22,659 nt of DNA from a virus, in the IMG/VR virus record IMGVR_UViG_3300042892_002448, positions 1 to 22,659 of that record; one strand, written 5' to 3'. Numbering within the stretch: the first letter of the stretch is position 1; every line of letters begins with the position of its first letter. The notes under the pieces are model-generated. The model saw nothing but the letters and a program-made list of their open reading frames with translations. It ran no database searches and had not been told where the DNA came from. The translations under genes and the position numbers were made by a program. Positions 7,798 through 13,858 of the stretch are shown here, piece by piece.

Positions 7798-8310
7798 ATG
7801 GCTATGGTATTCATCGATGGTGATATCACAGACTATTACTCCTGGTTTATAAATAGAAGATATAACTTGGTTTTAAACAAACCATTACGAGGAGCACATA
7901 TTTCATTTATCAATGATAGTATGAAAGACCTAAGCATCAACGGAACAAAAACAACAGAACAAATTGAAGAAACTTGGGAAGCTGTTAAAACTAAATGGGA
8001 TGGTAAGATTATACCAATCACAATCGACTTAAATCCACACACAGATGGTCGTACATGGTGGTTTAACATACCGCATGAAGAAAGAGGTCTCCTACAAGGT
8101 ATCAGAGAAGAACTAGGCTTAGGTAAGCCGTATTGGGGTATGCACATGAGTATCGGTTATGCTAACGAAATTAACATAGAACATTCGGAATACTTACACG
8201 CTACAGTTAAGACTAGTGATGTTCACGAATTGAATAAAATCAGTGCTAAGAGGGCAAAGTTATTATTAGCTAGAGAATTGAAAAGAAAAACTATAACTAA
8301 AAAAAGATGA
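7798..8310 (+). CDS. 2H phosphoesterase family protein
   Basis: 170 aa from ATG 7798, which lies 22 bases after the previous stop; an in-frame ATG at 7696 would add 34 residues overlapping the upstream gene. Two H-x-S motifs 80 residues apart, RGAHISFI (H34, S36) and GMHMSIGY (H116, S118), fit the 2H superfamily (LigT/ThpR, CPDase, and the phage anti-CBASS enzyme Acb1). Members hydrolyse 2',3'-cyclic phosphates or 2'-5' bonds, or cyclic nucleotides. Two jobs suit the context: opening cyclic phosphates at cut tRNA ends before ligation by the Rnl2-type ligase, or destroying host immune signals. Next gene overlaps its stop (ATGA). Confidence 0.72.
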   Translation: MAMVFIDGDITDYYSWFINRRYNLVLNKPLRGAHISFINDSMKDLSINGTKTTEQIEETWEAVKTKWDGKIIPITIDLNPHTDGRTWWFNIPHEERGLLQGIREELGLGKPYWGMHMSIGYANEINIEHSEYLHATVKTSDVHELNKISAKRAKLLLARELKRKTITKKR

Positions 8311-8594
8311 AAATTTCTAAATTAATTAGTAAGCTGGAAAAGCTAAAAGAGAAACATGGTGACCTACCAATTCTTGTTGAAGAAAGTGGTATGGGTGGTC
8401 ATGCAATGCATACTGTATCTGATAACTTAGAATTATCTACGATGTCATTATCAACGCTACTAACATGTGATGAACCAGAAGAAGCTGCAATCAAAGAAAT
8501 GTTTCCAGCGTGGGACGGTGACCTAGAAAGTAAACAAAATTTAAAAACAAAATACGTAGAGATAGCTCTAGAGACAATGCTATATGCAACCTAA
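8307..8594 (+). CDS. Small conserved-type phage protein, unknown
   Basis: 95 aa; the ATGA overlap with the phosphoesterase gene shows coupling. The start MKISKLISKLEKLKEKHGDL, then PILVEE, is a pattern I associate with small phage proteins of unknown function that begin with a helix followed by GDLPI/V-type strand. Contains GMGGHAMHTV. No catalytic motif seen. Confidence 0.65.
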   Translation: MKISKLISKLEKLKEKHGDLPILVEESGMGGHAMHTVSDNLELSTMSLSTLLTCDEPEEAAIKEMFPAWDGDLESKQNLKTKYVEIALETMLYAT

Positions 8595-8596
8595 AC

Positions 8597-8627
8597 TTGT
8601 TTAATTCATTTAATATTAGTATATTTG
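8597..8627 (+). promoter_or_regulatory. Bacteroidetes-type promoter, leaderless
   Basis: TTG 8597-8599, 20 bp, TATATTTG 8620-8627, four bases, ATG 8632. Confidence 0.8.
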
Positions 8628-8631
8628 TAAT

Positions 8632-8958
8632 ATGTCAGAAATAAAACCAATAAGACCAGACGAAATCATGGCTAATCTTGAGAAGATTATCCCTACAGTA
8701 GTCATCACCGCAGTGAACAATTTGTTAACCAAAAACTTCCGAGGCGGTTCAGTCACCATCAGACAAAAAGATATCGCTGCTGAAATCATGAGACTTGATG
8801 CGAGTGTAACTGAGAACGAAATCTATGCTAATAAGTGGATGGATTTTGAAGAAGTTTATCGTCAGTATGGTTGGTCTGTATCCTACGACAAACCAGGATA
8901 TAATGAGTCCTATGATGCGACTTTTCAATTTAAACCTAGAATGAGTGTCGTTAAATAA
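8632..8958 (+). CDS. Conserved-type phage protein, unknown
   Basis: 108 aa behind a leaderless promoter. Helical N-terminus (PTVVITAVNNLLTKNFRGGSVT), a middle helix, then FEEVYRQYGWSVSYDKPGYNESYDATFQF. I associate this last motif with small phage proteins that are widely annotated as hypothetical; a nucleic-acid-binding role is a guess. It overlaps the next gene by 14 bases. Confidence 0.7.
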   Translation: MSEIKPIRPDEIMANLEKIIPTVVITAVNNLLTKNFRGGSVTIRQKDIAAEIMRLDASVTENEIYANKWMDFEEVYRQYGWSVSYDKPGYNESYDATFQFKPRMSVVK

Positions 8959-9292
8959 AAAAATTAAGTTAGGTGATTTAGTATCCGTTAGAAAAATCAA
9001 ATGGACTAAAGAACAAATCGAAATGACTAGTGACGTAATCAATAATTACGATACTAAGAAAGGAATTATAAAGATATCTAAGGATAATAAAATATTAGAT
9101 GGAAACCATAGGTATGAGATACTGATGAACCACTATGGGTGTGAACATGAAGTTGAAGTTAAACAGATGTCCTTTAATAGACGTTTTTATGTTGCAAGAG
9201 CATGGCTAGCAGTACTACTAACAGCACCAATCTTTATACCATACGCAATAATTTATAATATAATAAAAAATCGTACAAACACTAACCGATGA
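8945..9292 (+). CDS. ParB/Srx-like domain protein with C-terminal membrane helix
   Basis: 115 aa from GTG 8945, the only reasonable in-frame start (the next ATG, at 9001, is out of frame). Residues about 33-60 hold the ParB/sulfiredoxin-fold signature ISKDNKILDGNHRYEIL (the DGNHR box), found in ParB-type nucleases and related ATP-using domains. A membrane helix (WLAVLLTAPIFIPYAIIYNI) and a basic tail follow. The fusion suggests a membrane-tethered nucleotide- or DNA-acting protein. No helix-turn-helix domain is present, so it is not a partition ParB. Confidence 0.6.
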   Translation: MSLNKKIKLGDLVSVRKIKWTKEQIEMTSDVINNYDTKKGIIKISKDNKILDGNHRYEILMNHYGCEHEVEVKQMSFNRRFYVARAWLAVLLTAPIFIPYAIIYNIIKNRTNTNR

Positions 9293-9342
9293 TATATTCA
9301 TGAAGCCGATTATTTAAATTCTAATGGATAATGTAAAATAAA

Positions 9343-9374
9343 TTTGGTAGTTACAAAAATTATTTGTACCTTTG
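9343..9374 (+). promoter_or_regulatory. Bacteroidetes-type promoter
   Basis: TTTG 9343-9346, 20 bp, TACCTTTG 9367-9374; leader of 30 nt to ATG 9405. Confidence 0.8.
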
Positions 9375-9404
9375 TATTATTGAAGATTAATAAATTGAAA
9401 CAAA

Positions 9405-10406
9405 ATGGGAGGATTAGCACTTAAAAATACACCGACTCGCAGATACGATAGGGCAGAGTTTGACGTTATTAGCGTTGAATTACTAGACATACTAAAGAAA
9501 GACTTTAAGCGTGTGGCAATGCCATTATTCTACAAGAATAAGAAGTCATTCGGTGATGCGGATATTATTGTATCAATGGAAGGGTTCAATCGTAACGTAA
9601 GAGATTACATTACTGAAACCTTTAAACCAAATGAGATTTTCCATAATGGAAATTGTTATTCGTTTGATTACAAAGAATTACAGGTAGACGTTATTACACT
9701 TGCTCCAGAACATTTTGATTCTAATGAAATGTACTTGTCATATAATGACCTTGGTAATTTCATTGGGCGTATAGCACAAGGCTTCGGTCTTAAGTATGGT
9801 CAAGAAGGTCTTTGGTATGAGCATTACTTTAAAGGTGGTAACATTGCACGTATTCCTATTTCAAAGGATTACCGAGACATCTTCAAATTCCTAGGTCTGT
9901 CTTATGAAAGATGGGAACAAGGGTTTGATGAATTAGAGGATATCTTTGAGTATATCTCAACATGTAAGTTTTTCAATTGGGAAATGTTTCAATTATCTAG
10001 ATTGAATAAGATTAATCGTGAGCGTAACTTAAAGCGTAAGTCTTATATGTCGTTTCTTGAATGGATGGATAAGAATGTACGTGATGATAACCACTTATTT
10101 GAATTCAACCAATCACAGGAATGTTATAATGAAGAAATCGTTGAAGCGTTCCCTTATGCTAACTTGGATTTAGAAATCCGTAAGGCAGAGTACGAATACT
10201 GTAAGAGCCTTTACATCAAGTCTAAGTTCAGTGGTGGTGATGTAATGAGAAAATATGGTTTTAAAGGTAAAGAACTTGGCGATGCGTTAACAGGTTTTAA
10301 AAATGTTATTGGAAGTATTTTCGGAGACGAAACATACGAAGATTATATCATAAATAACACTGTAGAACAAATCTATAGTGATTTTGATTCATACTTAGAA
10401 AAGTAA
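9405..10406 (+). CDS. Pol-beta-type nucleotidyltransferase with CCA-enzyme-like tail
   Basis: 333 aa. The N-terminal part has the nucleotidyltransferase pattern: SFGDADIIV gives D51 and D53, and LQVDVIT gives the third carboxylate D95. The middle is helical. The C-terminal segment (SGGDVMRKYGFKGKELGDAL, about 279-298) resembles the tail of tRNA nucleotidyltransferases and poly(A) polymerases (typically SGxDLxxxGxxPGPxxGxxL). Several tRNA genes here lack an encoded CCA, so a tRNA-end-processing role would make sense. The usual GS motif before the catalytic Asp is changed (KSFGDAD), so this is a divergent member and the substrate is not certain. Confidence 0.6.
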   Translation: MGGLALKNTPTRRYDRAEFDVISVELLDILKKDFKRVAMPLFYKNKKSFGDADIIVSMEGFNRNVRDYITETFKPNEIFHNGNCYSFDYKELQVDVITLAPEHFDSNEMYLSYNDLGNFIGRIAQGFGLKYGQEGLWYEHYFKGGNIARIPISKDYRDIFKFLGLSYERWEQGFDELEDIFEYISTCKFFNWEMFQLSRLNKINRERNLKRKSYMSFLEWMDKNVRDDNHLFEFNQSQECYNEEIVEAFPYANLDLEIRKAEYEYCKSLYIKSKFSGGDVMRKYGFKGKELGDALTGFKNVIGSIFGDETYEDYIINNTVEQIYSDFDSYLEK

Positions 10407-10407
10407 T

Positions 10408-10932
10408 ATGAGAATAGAAGACACACCGAAGGATTGTATCAGAACTAATTCTGGGCTTTACATCAATATCTTCGACCCAAAACCAGAAATGCTATGTATT
10501 GAAGATATAGCACATGGTCTTGCTAGGCAACCTAGATTTGCTGGTCATTTAGATAGGCATTATTCGGTTGCACAACATAGCATTCATTGTTGTGAAAGAG
10601 CATTACCAGAGAATAAATTAGTTGCATTACTTCATGATGCTAGTGAAGCTTATATGCTAGATATGCCGACACCTATTAAAGCTAGGATGCCAGAGTATAA
10701 AGAATATGAACATCACTTGATGGAAGTAATAGCTAATAAGTTTGGGTTTGTCTATCCATATAATCACCCAGAGATAAAGGAGATTGATACCTATATGGTT
10801 CATTTAGAATGGGATATGCTTGTTGAAAAGAATGATATGTCTTTTAAGTGCCTTACAGCTATTCAAGCTAAGAAAGAGTTCCTTAGGGTTTATTATGAAC
10901 TTTGTAAGTGTGAGCAACCAGAGGAAGCTTAA
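10408..10932 (+). CDS. HD phosphohydrolase, YfbR-like
   Basis: 174 aa. The order H47 (FAGHLDRHYSVAQHS, also H57), H76-D77 in ALLHDASEAY, then DMPTPIK fits the YfbR/HDDC2 group of dNMP 5'-nucleotidases and related phage HD proteins. Such enzymes remove the phosphate from deoxynucleoside monophosphates and can adjust nucleotide pools for phage DNA synthesis. It follows the nucleotidyltransferase gene after one base, in the same operon, and meets the minus-strand gene 10929-11165 tail to tail over a shared TTAA. Confidence 0.85.
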   Translation: MRIEDTPKDCIRTNSGLYINIFDPKPEMLCIEDIAHGLARQPRFAGHLDRHYSVAQHSIHCCERALPENKLVALLHDASEAYMLDMPTPIKARMPEYKEYEHHLMEVIANKFGFVYPYNHPEIKEIDTYMVHLEWDMLVEKNDMSFKCLTAIQAKKEFLRVYYELCKCEQPEEA

Positions 10933-11165
10933 CGTTCTTTTAGAGAGATAATAGTGTCAGTATTTAGGTTAAGGTCGGTTAAATCGTTATATGCGATATG
11001 ACTGACCTTAACTATTTTTTCACCATCTGGGATACTTACATTACCATTAAAATCTGAATAATAAATAGACTTGTTTGTAGTAATAGCAACAGCTGGAAGA
11101 GTTTCCTTAGTCTTAGAGTCGACTACTTGAAGGTGTATACAGATTAATAATATTAATGTTTTCAT
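10929..11165 (-). CDS. Exported CarboxypepD_reg-like single-domain protein
   Basis: 78 aa on the minus strand. A short signal-like hydrophobic start (MKTLILLICIHLQ) leads directly into a beta-sandwich repeat of the CarboxypepD_reg type (VVDSKTKETLPAVAITT, SDFNGNVSIPDGEKIVKVSHIAY). In Bacteroidetes this domain sits at the N-terminus of SusC/TonB receptors and many exported proteins; here it stands alone. It may interact with the host outer-membrane receptor system. The usual G-x-V strand before VVD is missing, so the domain is slightly shortened. Confidence 0.7.
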   Translation of the reverse strand: MKTLILLICIHLQVVDSKTKETLPAVAITTNKSIYYSDFNGNVSIPDGEKIVKVSHIAYNDLTDLNLNTDTIISLKER

Positions 11166-11229
11166 ATCTATACGTATGTTAAGTTTTTAGTAAAACGTAA
11201 CTTTTTATTGAATTTAAAGTATAGATAAG

Positions 11230-11237
11230 TATTTATT
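11230..11237 (+). promoter_or_regulatory. TATTTATT element (second promoter class, candidate)
   Basis: TATTTATT lies 14 bases before ATG 11252. The same element precedes other genes in the window (see findings). Confidence 0.35.
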
Positions 11238-11251
11238 AACAAAAGGATAAC

Positions 11252-11584
11252 ATGAGAAATTTGATTTTAACAATATTCTTGATACTAGCTTTAGAAGCTA
11301 ACGCACAAGACAAAAAAATCGTTACTATTAATGGTAATGGTTCTATCGAAGAAGTTGGATACTTAACCTCTGAAGGGAAGAAAGATTCAACTTGGACAAG
11401 ATATAACGATAAGGGTATCATAGTTGGTACTGCACAGTTCTCACAAGGTAAAAAGCATGGAGTTTGGGAAACATATAGTGAAAAAGGTGTTAAGCTTTTT
11501 GAAATTGTTTATGTTGATGGAAACAAGACTCATGGTAAACGATGGGACGAAAATGGTATCTTAATTGAAACAAAAGACTATTAA
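11252..11584 (+). CDS. Exported YwqK/MORN-like repeat protein
   Basis: 110 aa. Signal peptide MRNLILTIFLILALEANAQ, with a Bacteroidetes-style Ala-Gln cleavage site. The mature part has repeats of the YwqK/MORN type: GYLTSEGKKDSTWTRYNDKG, then GKKHGVWETYSEKG, then GNKTHGKRWDENG. This repeat family is common in Bacteroidetes exported proteins; annotations as antitoxin are poorly founded. A phage copy with a signal peptide probably acts at the periplasm or surface. A purine-rich AAAAGGA stretch and a TATTTATT element precede it. Confidence 0.75.
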   Translation: MRNLILTIFLILALEANAQDKKIVTINGNGSIEEVGYLTSEGKKDSTWTRYNDKGIIVGTAQFSQGKKHGVWETYSEKGVKLFEIVYVDGNKTHGKRWDENGILIETKDY

Positions 11585-11911
11585 CTACTTATAGAAAGGA
11601 TTTGTTTTCTTAAGAATGGTGATGGTTTCATCAGCACTCTTACAATCCTCTAAAAATGAAATTATTTGTTCATTGGTTAGGTTACGCCATTCATTTTTAG
11701 CTTCGGTCTTAGAATCAAAATACTTGCGATGCATCCATCTTTCAACCTTAAGGTAGTTATCGCTATCATAGATACGAAGAACACTAATCTTATTAGGGTT
11801 TCCTGTTTGTAATTCACGAATCCTAGTATCAACATTTCTTTTAGTTACACCGATTTTGTAAACTTCTTCTCCGTAATCGTTTATTGATAGTAATAAATAT
11901 ACAAAACCCAT
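11585..11911 (-). CDS. T5orf172/GIY-YIG-like domain protein
   Basis: 108 aa from ATG 11911-11909, three bases behind a minus-strand -7 box; a TTG two codons earlier overlaps that box. MGFVYLLLS matches the first GIY-type strand, and EEVYKIGVTKRNVDTRIRELQTGNP is the YIG-like strand plus the conserved Arg helix of the T5orf172 (MUG113) branch of the GIY-YIG superfamily. EAKNEW supplies a candidate metal-binding Glu in the later helix. Single-domain members are common in phages and are thought to be nucleases. It has no NUMOD DNA-binding domains, unlike the endonuclease at 18194. Confidence 0.75.
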   Translation of the reverse strand: MGFVYLLLSINDYGEEVYKIGVTKRNVDTRIRELQTGNPNKISVLRIYDSDNYLKVERWMHRKYFDSKTEAKNEWRNLTNEQIISFLEDCKSADETITILKKTNPFYK

Positions 11912-11914
11912 TAA

Positions 11915-11946
11915 CAATAATAATTCTTTTTTGTTAAATAGTCAAA
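11915..11946 (-). promoter_or_regulatory. Minus-strand Bacteroidetes-type promoter, leaderless
   Basis: On the minus strand: TTTG (11946-11943), 20 bp, TATTATTG (11922-11915), three bases, ATG 11911. It lies back to back with the plus-strand promoter 11952-11983. Confidence 0.65.
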
Positions 11947-11951
11947 TTATA

Positions 11952-11983
11952 TTTGGTGGTCTGGAAAAGATTTATTACCTTTG
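11952..11983 (+). promoter_or_regulatory. Bacteroidetes-type promoter, leaderless
   Basis: TTTG 11952-11955, 20 bp, TACCTTTG 11976-11983, four bases, ATG 11988. Confidence 0.85.
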
Positions 11984-11987
11984 TTGT

Positions 11988-12377
11988 ATGGAAGAATATA
12001 AAAAGATATTAATCATCACAGAATACGATAACGAAATGGATAAAGTTATTGATTTTATTGACTGGTCATTGAAAGGTTTTACATCAGAAAAAATAATGAT
12101 AAATGATGATGTAATGTTAATTGATACTTACCATACGGTTGAAGAATTAGAAACTGAGTTTACTGGTTTTGATATTAAAATTATTGATATCAGTGATATC
12201 AGTCTTTACGGTATTGTTGATGAATCTTTAAAACAACCGATTTTAGAAGCTAAAAAAACGTTAGATATCTCTGATGATGTTAATTATTTTTTAGATTTAA
12301 TAACTGAAAAAGGTGATATTTGTTTATTAACCACTAAAGAAATACAAAGATTATATAAATTAGCTAAAAAGAATTAA
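11988..12377 (+). CDS. Unknown acidic protein, 129 aa
   Basis: Start fixed by the leaderless promoter (ATG 11988); the frame extends upstream through the promoter but that part is not coding. The product starts MEEYKKILIITEYDNEMDKV with a clear beta strand, continues as alternating strands and helices rich in Asp, Ile and Glu, and ends with a helix (KEIQRLYKLAKKN). No signal peptide, no membrane helix, no motif I recognise. It ends tail to tail with the minus-strand gene 12374-13210, sharing four bases. Confidence 0.65.
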   Translation: MEEYKKILIITEYDNEMDKVIDFIDWSLKGFTSEKIMINDDVMLIDTYHTVEELETEFTGFDIKIIDISDISLYGIVDESLKQPILEAKKTLDISDDVNYFLDLITEKGDICLLTTKEIQRLYKLAKKN

Positions 12378-13210
12378 AGATTATCCAGAACAGTATCTTG
12401 AAGTCCTTGGTCTAATAAATGAAAAATATCATCAGTTTTAATATCAACATCAGCCATTGTTTTAAATTTGTTAATTGATGGGAAATATTTTACTATTGAA
12501 CCATCAGTTAACTTAATTTTTTTAAACTTTTCGTCTTGTATCTTTTTAAGTGCGTCACTATCTAACGCTTTTTGTTTCTTAGGAAACATTGCAATATCTT
12601 CAATATTACTATCATCAACAACAGTTATATTATTTTTAATAAGATAATTGACATCAATAACGAATTTTGGGTTATCGTTAGAACTTTCTCTATTAGAACC
12701 TAATGAAGATAAGTCTTCTTGATTTTGCCATTGAATTGTAACTAATTTACCACCATCAATACTTGGTTTAACAACACCATCTAATATTTTACCCCAAATC
12801 TTTGCACCAGATTCCCTTTTTGTACCAATAGAAATAACTAATATAATGCTGTCACCATCGGTCAATATTTTTTTATGTTCTGGATACATTTTTTCATCCA
12901 CCACATTAATTTTTAGTTTATTTTTTATAAAATCAATTTTACGAAAAATATCTTCGACTCTACCAGTTGCTGGGATATCAAGCGTACCACCACCAGATAT
13001 TGGAACGTTAATTGTTTTATACTTTGATGGGTCAGCCCATGCTGGTTTACCAAGACTTGGTGGGTCTGGATTTACACCATAAAAAGGTGATTTACTAAAA
13101 GTTAAATCTTTCTTACCCCAAACTCGTTCTTCGGCACGTTCATAAGAGTGATTAGCGATTTCCACCTCATCAATCTGCTCTTTTAAGTATTTACGGATTA
13201 AGTCTTTCAT
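12374..13210 (-). CDS. Unknown protein with head-targeting-like N-terminus
   Basis: 278 aa on the minus strand. It begins MKDLIRKYLKEQIDEVE: a short amphipathic helix ending in L-K-E, similar to the T4 capsid-targeting peptide MKTYQEFIAE, whose (I/L)xE site is cut by the prohead protease. The body has no motif I know; it contains NHSYERAEERVWG, GGGTLDIPATGRVEDIFRKID and beta-rich segments. A TATTTATT element lies four bases before its ATG. Possibly packaged in the head and injected; this rests on the N-terminus only. Confidence 0.65.
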   Translation of the reverse strand: MKDLIRKYLKEQIDEVEIANHSYERAEERVWGKKDLTFSKSPFYGVNPDPPSLGKPAWADPSKYKTINVPISGGGTLDIPATGRVEDIFRKIDFIKNKLKINVVDEKMYPEHKKILTDGDSIILVISIGTKRESGAKIWGKILDGVVKPSIDGGKLVTIQWQNQEDLSSLGSNRESSNDNPKFVIDVNYLIKNNITVVDDSNIEDIAMFPKKQKALDSDALKKIQDEKFKKIKLTDGSIVKYFPSINKFKTMADVDIKTDDIFHLLDQGLQDTVLDNL

Positions 13211-13214
13211 ATAA

Positions 13215-13222
13215 AATAAATA
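13215..13222 (-). promoter_or_regulatory. TATTTATT element (candidate late-type promoter)
   Basis: Minus-strand TATTTATT at 13222-13215, four bases before ATG 13210. Confidence 0.4.
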
Positions 13223-13243
13223 TAAAAAAAAACAAAAAAAGAC

Positions 13244-13274
13244 TTGCTTTATTAGAAAATGTTTAGTACCTTTG
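13244..13274 (+). promoter_or_regulatory. tRNA-array promoter 1
   Basis: TTG 13244-13246, 20 bp, TACCTTTG 13267-13274. The box lies inside the first copy of the conserved leader block and drives leader peptide 1 and the Cys/Val/Leu tRNA cluster. Confidence 0.85.
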
Positions 13275-13328
13275 TGTAACTTTAAGAAAAAGCTATATAT
13301 TTATTACAAACGGGGTAACCCAAAAACA
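13256..13328 (+). repeat. Conserved promoter/leader block, copy 1
   Basis: 73 bp, 70 identical to 16221-16293; the three differences fall in a 4-base patch after GTGTAAC. It holds the -7 box, a TATTTATT element (13298-13305), the sequence AAACGGGGTAACCC and an A-rich run just before the leader ATG. Such identity in a noncoding leader, when the sequences after it differ completely, shows recent duplication or strong selection on the 5' UTR. Confidence 0.9.
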
Positions 13329-13337
13329 AAAAAGAAA

Positions 13338-13412
13338 ATGAGAACAACAAGCGTAATATTAGTCCTTTTATTGTGTTTACTAGTGGTAGACAGGGTGGGC
13401 TATGCTTGTTAG
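13338..13412 (+). CDS. Leader peptide 1 (attenuator, Val/Leu/Cys-rich)
   Basis: 24 codons beginning MRTTS, then VILVLLLCLLVV (residues 6-17), then DRVGYAC. The Leu codons are TTA, CTT, TTA, TTG, TTA and CTA, the Val codons in the run GTA, GTC, GTG and GTA, and Cys13 is TGT. Downstream tRNAs are Cys(GCA) x2, Val(GAC), Val(TAC) and Leu(CAA, TAA, TAG, AAG), so every Leu isoacceptor has its codon here. The segment 13392-13401 near the end of the ORF can pair with 13438-13447, the 5' arm of the terminator. This is the layout of an amino-acid attenuator. Too hydrophobic and short to be an ordinary gene; function as a sensor is inferred. Confidence 0.75.
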   Translation: MRTTSVILVLLLCLLVVDRVGYAC

Positions 13413-13447
13413 TTAATTACATAACTTAAACAATCGAAGCCCTTCCT
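13392..13447 (+). promoter_or_regulatory. Candidate antiterminator pairing of attenuator 1
   Basis: AGGGTGGGCT (13392-13401) can pair with AGCCCTTCCT (13438-13447): eight Watson-Crick pairs, one G-U and one mismatch. This excludes the terminator stem 13437-13461. The first segment lies in the last codons of leader 1, so a ribosome that finishes the ORF would mask it. Confidence 0.5.
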
Positions 13448-13467
13448 AATCCGAAGGGCTTTTTTTA
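13437..13467 (+). terminator. Intrinsic terminator after leader peptide 1
   Basis: AAGCCCTTC (13437-13445), 7-nt loop, GAAGGGCTT (13453-13461), then a T run to 13467. It lies only four bases before the first tRNA, so constitutive termination would silence the tRNA cluster. Confidence 0.9.
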
Positions 13468-13470
13468 TAT

Positions 13471-13556
13471 GCTGATGTGGCGTGAGAGGCTTAAACCAAC
13501 AGTCTGCAAAACTGTTTCTCGAAAGAGAGTCGCCAGTTCGAATCTGGCCATCAGCT
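13471..13556 (+). tRNA. tRNA-Cys(GCA) with long variable arm
   Basis: 86 nt. Acceptor GCTGATG/CATCAGC, discriminator T73 (the Cys identity base), anticodon stem ACAGT/ACTGT with loop CTGCAAA (GCA at 13506-13508), T arm GCCAG/CTGGC with TTCGAAT. Between anticodon and T arms is a 16-nt variable arm with the hairpin TCTC-GAAA-GAGA. Bacterial tRNA-Cys normally has a 4-5 nt variable loop, so this is unusual. The D arm has a Ser/Leu-like loop. CCA is not encoded. Confidence 0.88.
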
Positions 13557-13557
13557 C

Positions 13558-13755
13558 ATGGAAAATGAGAATAAAAAAGTAAAAGAAATGGCTAGGAAAT
13601 GGGAAACCTTAGGTTTCCTTGATGGACTTAAGGGTCATATAAAAGAAAACATAGCTAACCTTTATGAAGGATGTAGAAGAATGATTAAGAATGAAGAAAC
13701 TGGCGAATGGGAGTGTTGTAAAGAAGGAATAAATTGTGACGATAAAAAAGAATAA
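13558..13755 (+). CDS. Small protein, capsid N-terminus-like, 65 aa
   Basis: ATG lies two bases after the tRNA-Cys discriminator. The segment ARKWETLGFLDGLKGHIKEN, then IANLYEGC, resembles the N-terminal part of T4-type major capsid proteins of Bacteroidetes phages (KWE.TGLLEGL....NIA.LLENQ), from memory. The C-terminus has a short Cys-containing tail (ECCKEGINCDDKKE). As with the protein at 7194, this may be a shortened capsid paralogue. Alternatively the motif is a coincidental helix. Confidence 0.5.
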   Translation: MENENKKVKEMARKWETLGFLDGLKGHIKENIANLYEGCRRMIKNEETGEWECCKEGINCDDKKE

Positions 13756-13759
13756 ATAT

Positions 13760-13830
13760 GTCCCCTTGGCCGAGAGAATAGGCACACCGCTGCAAACGGT
13801 GGTACAGTGGTTTGAATCCATTAGGGGACT
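13760..13830 (+). tRNA. tRNA-Cys(GCA)
   Basis: 71 nt, ordinary shape: acceptor GTCCCCT/AGGGGAC, D stem GCC/GGC, anticodon stem CACCG/CGGTG with loop CTGCAAA, 4-nt variable loop, T loop TTTGAAT, discriminator T. Second Cys tRNA, with a different body from the one at 13471. Confidence 0.9.
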
Positions 13831-13858
13831 CAAAATAACGTTTTAAAAAACAAACAAA

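Noticed and set aside
13471-13556. tRNA-Ser or tRNA-Tyr (because of the long variable arm)
   Set aside because: Anticodon is GCA and the discriminator is T, both specific to Cys; Ser and Tyr use G73 and A73.
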